From Cristatella mucedo (taxonomy: Eukaryota > Bryozoa > Phylactolaemata > Cristatellidae): a DNA stretch of 64,000 nt. Shown piece after piece: positions 61,346-64,000 of the stretch. Position numbers and translations under genes: made by a program. The notes under the pieces were generated by a model. That model saw nothing but the letters and a program-made list of their open reading frames with translations. It searched no databases and had not been told where the DNA came from. The stretch covers positions 397,001 through 461,000 of the forward strand of contig WPIO01000145.1 in assembly GCA_009760855.2 (NCBI GenBank), given 5' to 3'. How positions within the stretch are numbered: position 1 is the first letter of the stretch; every line of letters starts with the position of its first letter.

Positions 61346-62615
61346 GCATACCCCCTTTGATAACAATAAGCTTAATCGTAGGATCTTAATTGCTCATCGG
61401 AGGAAGCAGGTTTTTCAACGATTTTTCTCGTAGACAGAGGAGAAATTAGTTGGCTGTGGGCTGTGGAAATAGACCTCGTGAAGTTACTACTGATGTTTAG
61501 TCTAGCTACGTATGATCAAAGCTTAGACATTCCCAGATAAAATCCTGACGACTGCCTTACCGATTGAAGACTAGAAGGATTGGTAAAATTCAAATCTTGC
61601 AATAATAACATCGATTATGTATTTGCGTAGACAGGAAAGCAGATAAAATTTGATAAACAAATGTAGCTACCAACCAGCTTTTCACACAGTTCCGCGCATC
61701 ATCAAATTAAACAAGTCTGGAGGTGTAAAATTAGTTTGTTATGAGGGTTTGCTAAACCAAGCACAAATATTGATCTGTGGAAGCAGGCCTAGCCATATTC
61801 AGATGCATCTGACCTAACGACATCGATTTGTGTGCACATGCAGCGTAGTCTAATTCTATATCCACACGAGTACTAAAAAAGTTCAGTAAAATGAGTATTT
61901 TGCAATACTGTAACGACAGCTCTCTTACTGCATGCGTCACTCAAACACTCTTTAGTAAAAATTGGTTGCGAATTAACCTGTGAGCTACTTAGGTTCCTAG
62001 CACCGTCGGCGTCATGGGGAGATGGGAGTTTCACACCAACCTGGGTCATATTGAAAGTCACTGATCGTAGAGGCGTTAGTTGGGGAGACCAGTTCGGTGA
62101 TTGTATTGCATCACAGCACGCTGTGACACGCATGGGGTGTCTTGTTCCAGCTACTGACGTCTTGAACGCACAGAATCCAAAGTGTCTTGTGCGTTTATCA
62201 AGCGCGAGTCTCGACGAAAACAAGCTGACCACGCGCGTTTTTTGTAATGCAAACGCTTCAATGCTAAGTTATTTTAGGAAACTTACCAGTATGCACCACA
62301 TGGCACCGTCATGAATAATCCAGCTGCCTATTTTCTTTGCATCCCGTCGAGGTTCCGCTTGCCTTCCGTTTCCTTCCGCACCAATCGGTTCTCAGTCCGC
62401 TGTATAGGTCGATCTCGAGCTACTCCTTAATTTGACAGCAAGTACCGTCACTTATACAGAGGATAATCATAGCTGTCTTGGCTCCAGCTGGGCGGCCAAT
62501 AAAGCGCTGAGATAGGGTCGATCGATTGCCGCCGCCACTGCTTACACTTCCAGCTGCTGCGAGGTGCCATCTCGCCAAATCTCGCCGACGCCACTCCAGC
62601 GGCGCCGGCAAGATT
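61346..62615. other. Unassigned DNA
   Basis: Frames 62232-61873 (-) and 62051-62314 (+) are about 90-120 codons, with no domain recognised. Confidence 0.3.
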
Positions 62616-63018
62616 TAGGCGTTCTACGTACGGGGCTGTGCATTTGCCGCCCCCTATGTCTGGGACTGAGCATTTGCCGTGCTCTACGTACGGGGCTGTG
62701 CATTTGTCGCTCTCTACGTACGGGATTGTGCATTAGCTGCCCTTTATGTACGGGACTGTGCATTTGTTCGCTTTGCTCGTCGGGCTCGTCGAACTCTAGC
62801 GGAGGCTCGCGCTCGTTACGTCGCGTGAACGCAAGCTTTCGAACGATCGCGATCGACTCGTCGCTGCCTGCGCGCAGAGGGCATCGTCCGTTTCGCTGTC
62901 CAAAAATGATAAGGGACCGAACTGGGGACAGACATTTGATGCCTTCAGAATATTTTGACCCGAAATTGGCGTCTCTGGAAGCGGATAGTTCAAAGCCACC
63001 GTCAACCACTGGAACCAA
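62542..63018 (-). CDS. Uncharacterised frame with MHSPVRR repeats (doubtful gene)
   Basis: 158 codons, highly basic. The first 85 residues are non-repetitive; residues about 86-140 hold five QMHSPVRRxR-type repeats. No family recognised. There are no splice or promoter signals I can support, and the opposite strand is equally open, so it may not be a gene. Confidence 0.2.
   Translation of the reverse strand: MVPVVDGGFELSASRDANFGSKYSEGIKCLSPVRSLIIFGQRNGRCPLRAGSDESIAIVRKLAFTRRNEREPPLEFDEPDEQSEQMHSPVHKGQLMHNPVRRERQMHSPVRRARQMLSPRHRGRQMHSPVRRTPKSCRRRWSGVGEIWRDGTSQQLEV
62620..62772. repeat. 30-bp tandem repeat, five copies, open on both strands
   Basis: Unit cggggctgtgcatttgtcgc plus tctctacgta. 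On minus it encodes QMHSPVRRxR repeats inside a 158-codon frame (63018-62542); on plus LRTGLCICR repeats inside a 163-codon frame (62564-63055). The period is a multiple of three and variation keeps both frames open, so I cannot tell which strand, if any, codes. Confidence 0.85.
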
Positions 63019-63546
63019 GAGGCATTTTTACAGCAAAGGCGTCTCAGTCTGCTAGCAATGACTCCAACCGATACTTTCCGAAAGAGTTCACAATAGGACA
63101 GATTACTTATTTTATTATTTAGCTTAACGAGCATCAATTACTGATCGTTGCTCAGTCGATATTTCTCCAAACAGACCTGATCCATCAGCACTCATTGGAT
63201 GCAGAATGCACTAAACCGGTTTGCGACGAGCTGTGATGGTGAAAATTGAACCTGCGACTCGGTTTGCCTCTCCTGCACCGCTTAGGTGCGCAGCCTTGCA
63301 GTGCCAAGGTCACTCGCTGAAAGCGACCAAGGGTCAGAGGCCACTCTGCGCATTCGAAGAAATTCCGCGCGAAGAATACATGGCCGCCACTGAATGTGAT
63401 TGCTACAGACGGCCTTGCCATCGATCTTAAAACTGTACGTGAGTCGCGTGCACTTCCGCGAAGAGAGAATGAGGCGAACGAGGAAACAGACCTCTCCAGG
63501 CAGAACTTCCGCTCGGAGCGACCTGAGCGATCTAATGCTCTAACTC
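62773..63546. other. Unassigned DNA
   Basis: GC-richer near 62780-62880. The minus frame 63571-63185 (128 codons) is not recognised. Confidence 0.3.
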
Positions 63547-63722
63547 GTGAGCCGCGATACTTACACGACACTTGTAATGCGGTTGCTCTTCACGACCTCG
63601 GCTCCGATGTCATGGGTTCGAATCCTACGGTGGGCGATCCTTTATTGCCGATACAAGCGGTGGCGGATAAATTTGAAGGCTCTTGTGCCGCTATACAAAA
63701 AGAGGCTGATAAATCAGCTAGT
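63547..63722 (+). mobile_element. SINE family A, diverged head
   Basis: The head is altered (gagccgcgatacttacacga); B box GGTTCGAATCC intact; tail ctatacaaaaagaggctgat then aaatcagctag. Followed by a T run. Confidence 0.88.
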
Positions 63723-64000
63723 TTTTTTTTATTTCAAGGCCACTGTGTGCCACTCTCGCGAATCGGAGCAAGTCGTTAAGGTAGGTGCGGACGATGAAAT
63801 GTGGCGAGTCTAAATCAATACAACGCTAAGTAGCTTCATAGCTAAAACTTCGATTCACATCCACCAATCCACGCATCCAAACTTAGCATCCATCATGCGA
63901 ACCAGTATGACAGCTACTTCAATCAAATTTGAATCAAATTGGCTCATATTCCTTTTATCATACGTAGATACACGACTATTCTCGTAGCTCATGTAAAGAT

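Noticed and set aside
62620-62772. CRISPR array
   Set aside because: Units are contiguous 30-mers without spacers, in an animal genome.

Overview
The window is animal (metazoan) nuclear DNA, not bacterial. It has long introns with GT-AG borders, almost no long open frames, many microsatellites, and dense LINEs, tRNA-derived SINEs and DNA transposons. I cannot name the species. The repeats (L2-type LINEs and SINEs, Tc1, pogo, hAT, LTR elements) and an intron-rich PGK fit many invertebrates.

Two host genes can be supported. (1) On the + strand a complete phosphoglycerate kinase gene spans 14815-30177. It has 11 exons, all ten introns are GT-AG, the CDS sums to 1248 nt (415 residues plus stop), and an AATAAA lies 118 bases after the stop. 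(2) On the - strand lies the 5' half of a short-chain dehydrogenase resembling DHRS1: exon 1 56021-55916, exon 2 55759-55704, exon 3 49911-49768. Its later exons were not found. The 5' ends of both genes lie in CpG-rich stretches (about 14880-15700 and 55600-56700), while the rest of the window is AT-richer and repeat-laden.

Layout. 1-3800: remnant of an RT-like repeat, an L2 LINE piece, then the 3' LTR and decayed pol of an LTR retrotransposon on -. 3.9-6.9 kb: SINEs, a 750-bp GA microsatellite, unassigned DNA. 6.9-10.5 kb: a nearly full-length but broken L2-clade LINE on + with a SINE nested in it. 10.6-13 kb: LTR-like repeat, a second reverse-transcriptase remnant of another clade, an L2 copy. 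14.2-30.3 kb: PGK, whose introns 7 and 9 are swollen with LINE, SINE and Tc1 remnants and simple repeats. 30.7-48.7 kb: repeat land with L2 copies (including one nested in another), a 514-bp pogo-like element with intact TIRs and TA duplications, AT palindromes and a palindromic GGCCTAGGCC satellite. 49.5-56.1 kb: the DHRS1-like exons with repeats in the 5.8-kb intron. 56.8-58.5 kb: SINE, AT palindrome, L2. 59.1-60.5 kb: a decayed hAT (ZMYM1-like) transposase on -. 61-64 kb: a dispersed repeat shared with 38 kb, a 30-bp coding-phase tandem repeat, and a final SINE.

The mobile elements form a connected community. One SINE family ends in the same 3' tail as the L2 LINE, the expected sign of a SINE using that LINE's reverse transcriptase. 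A second SINE tail carries several different tRNA-like heads. TA microsatellites repeatedly start at the 3' ends of the first SINE family. I found no CRISPR, operon or clearly new multi-gene system; the most unusual material is in the mobile elements.
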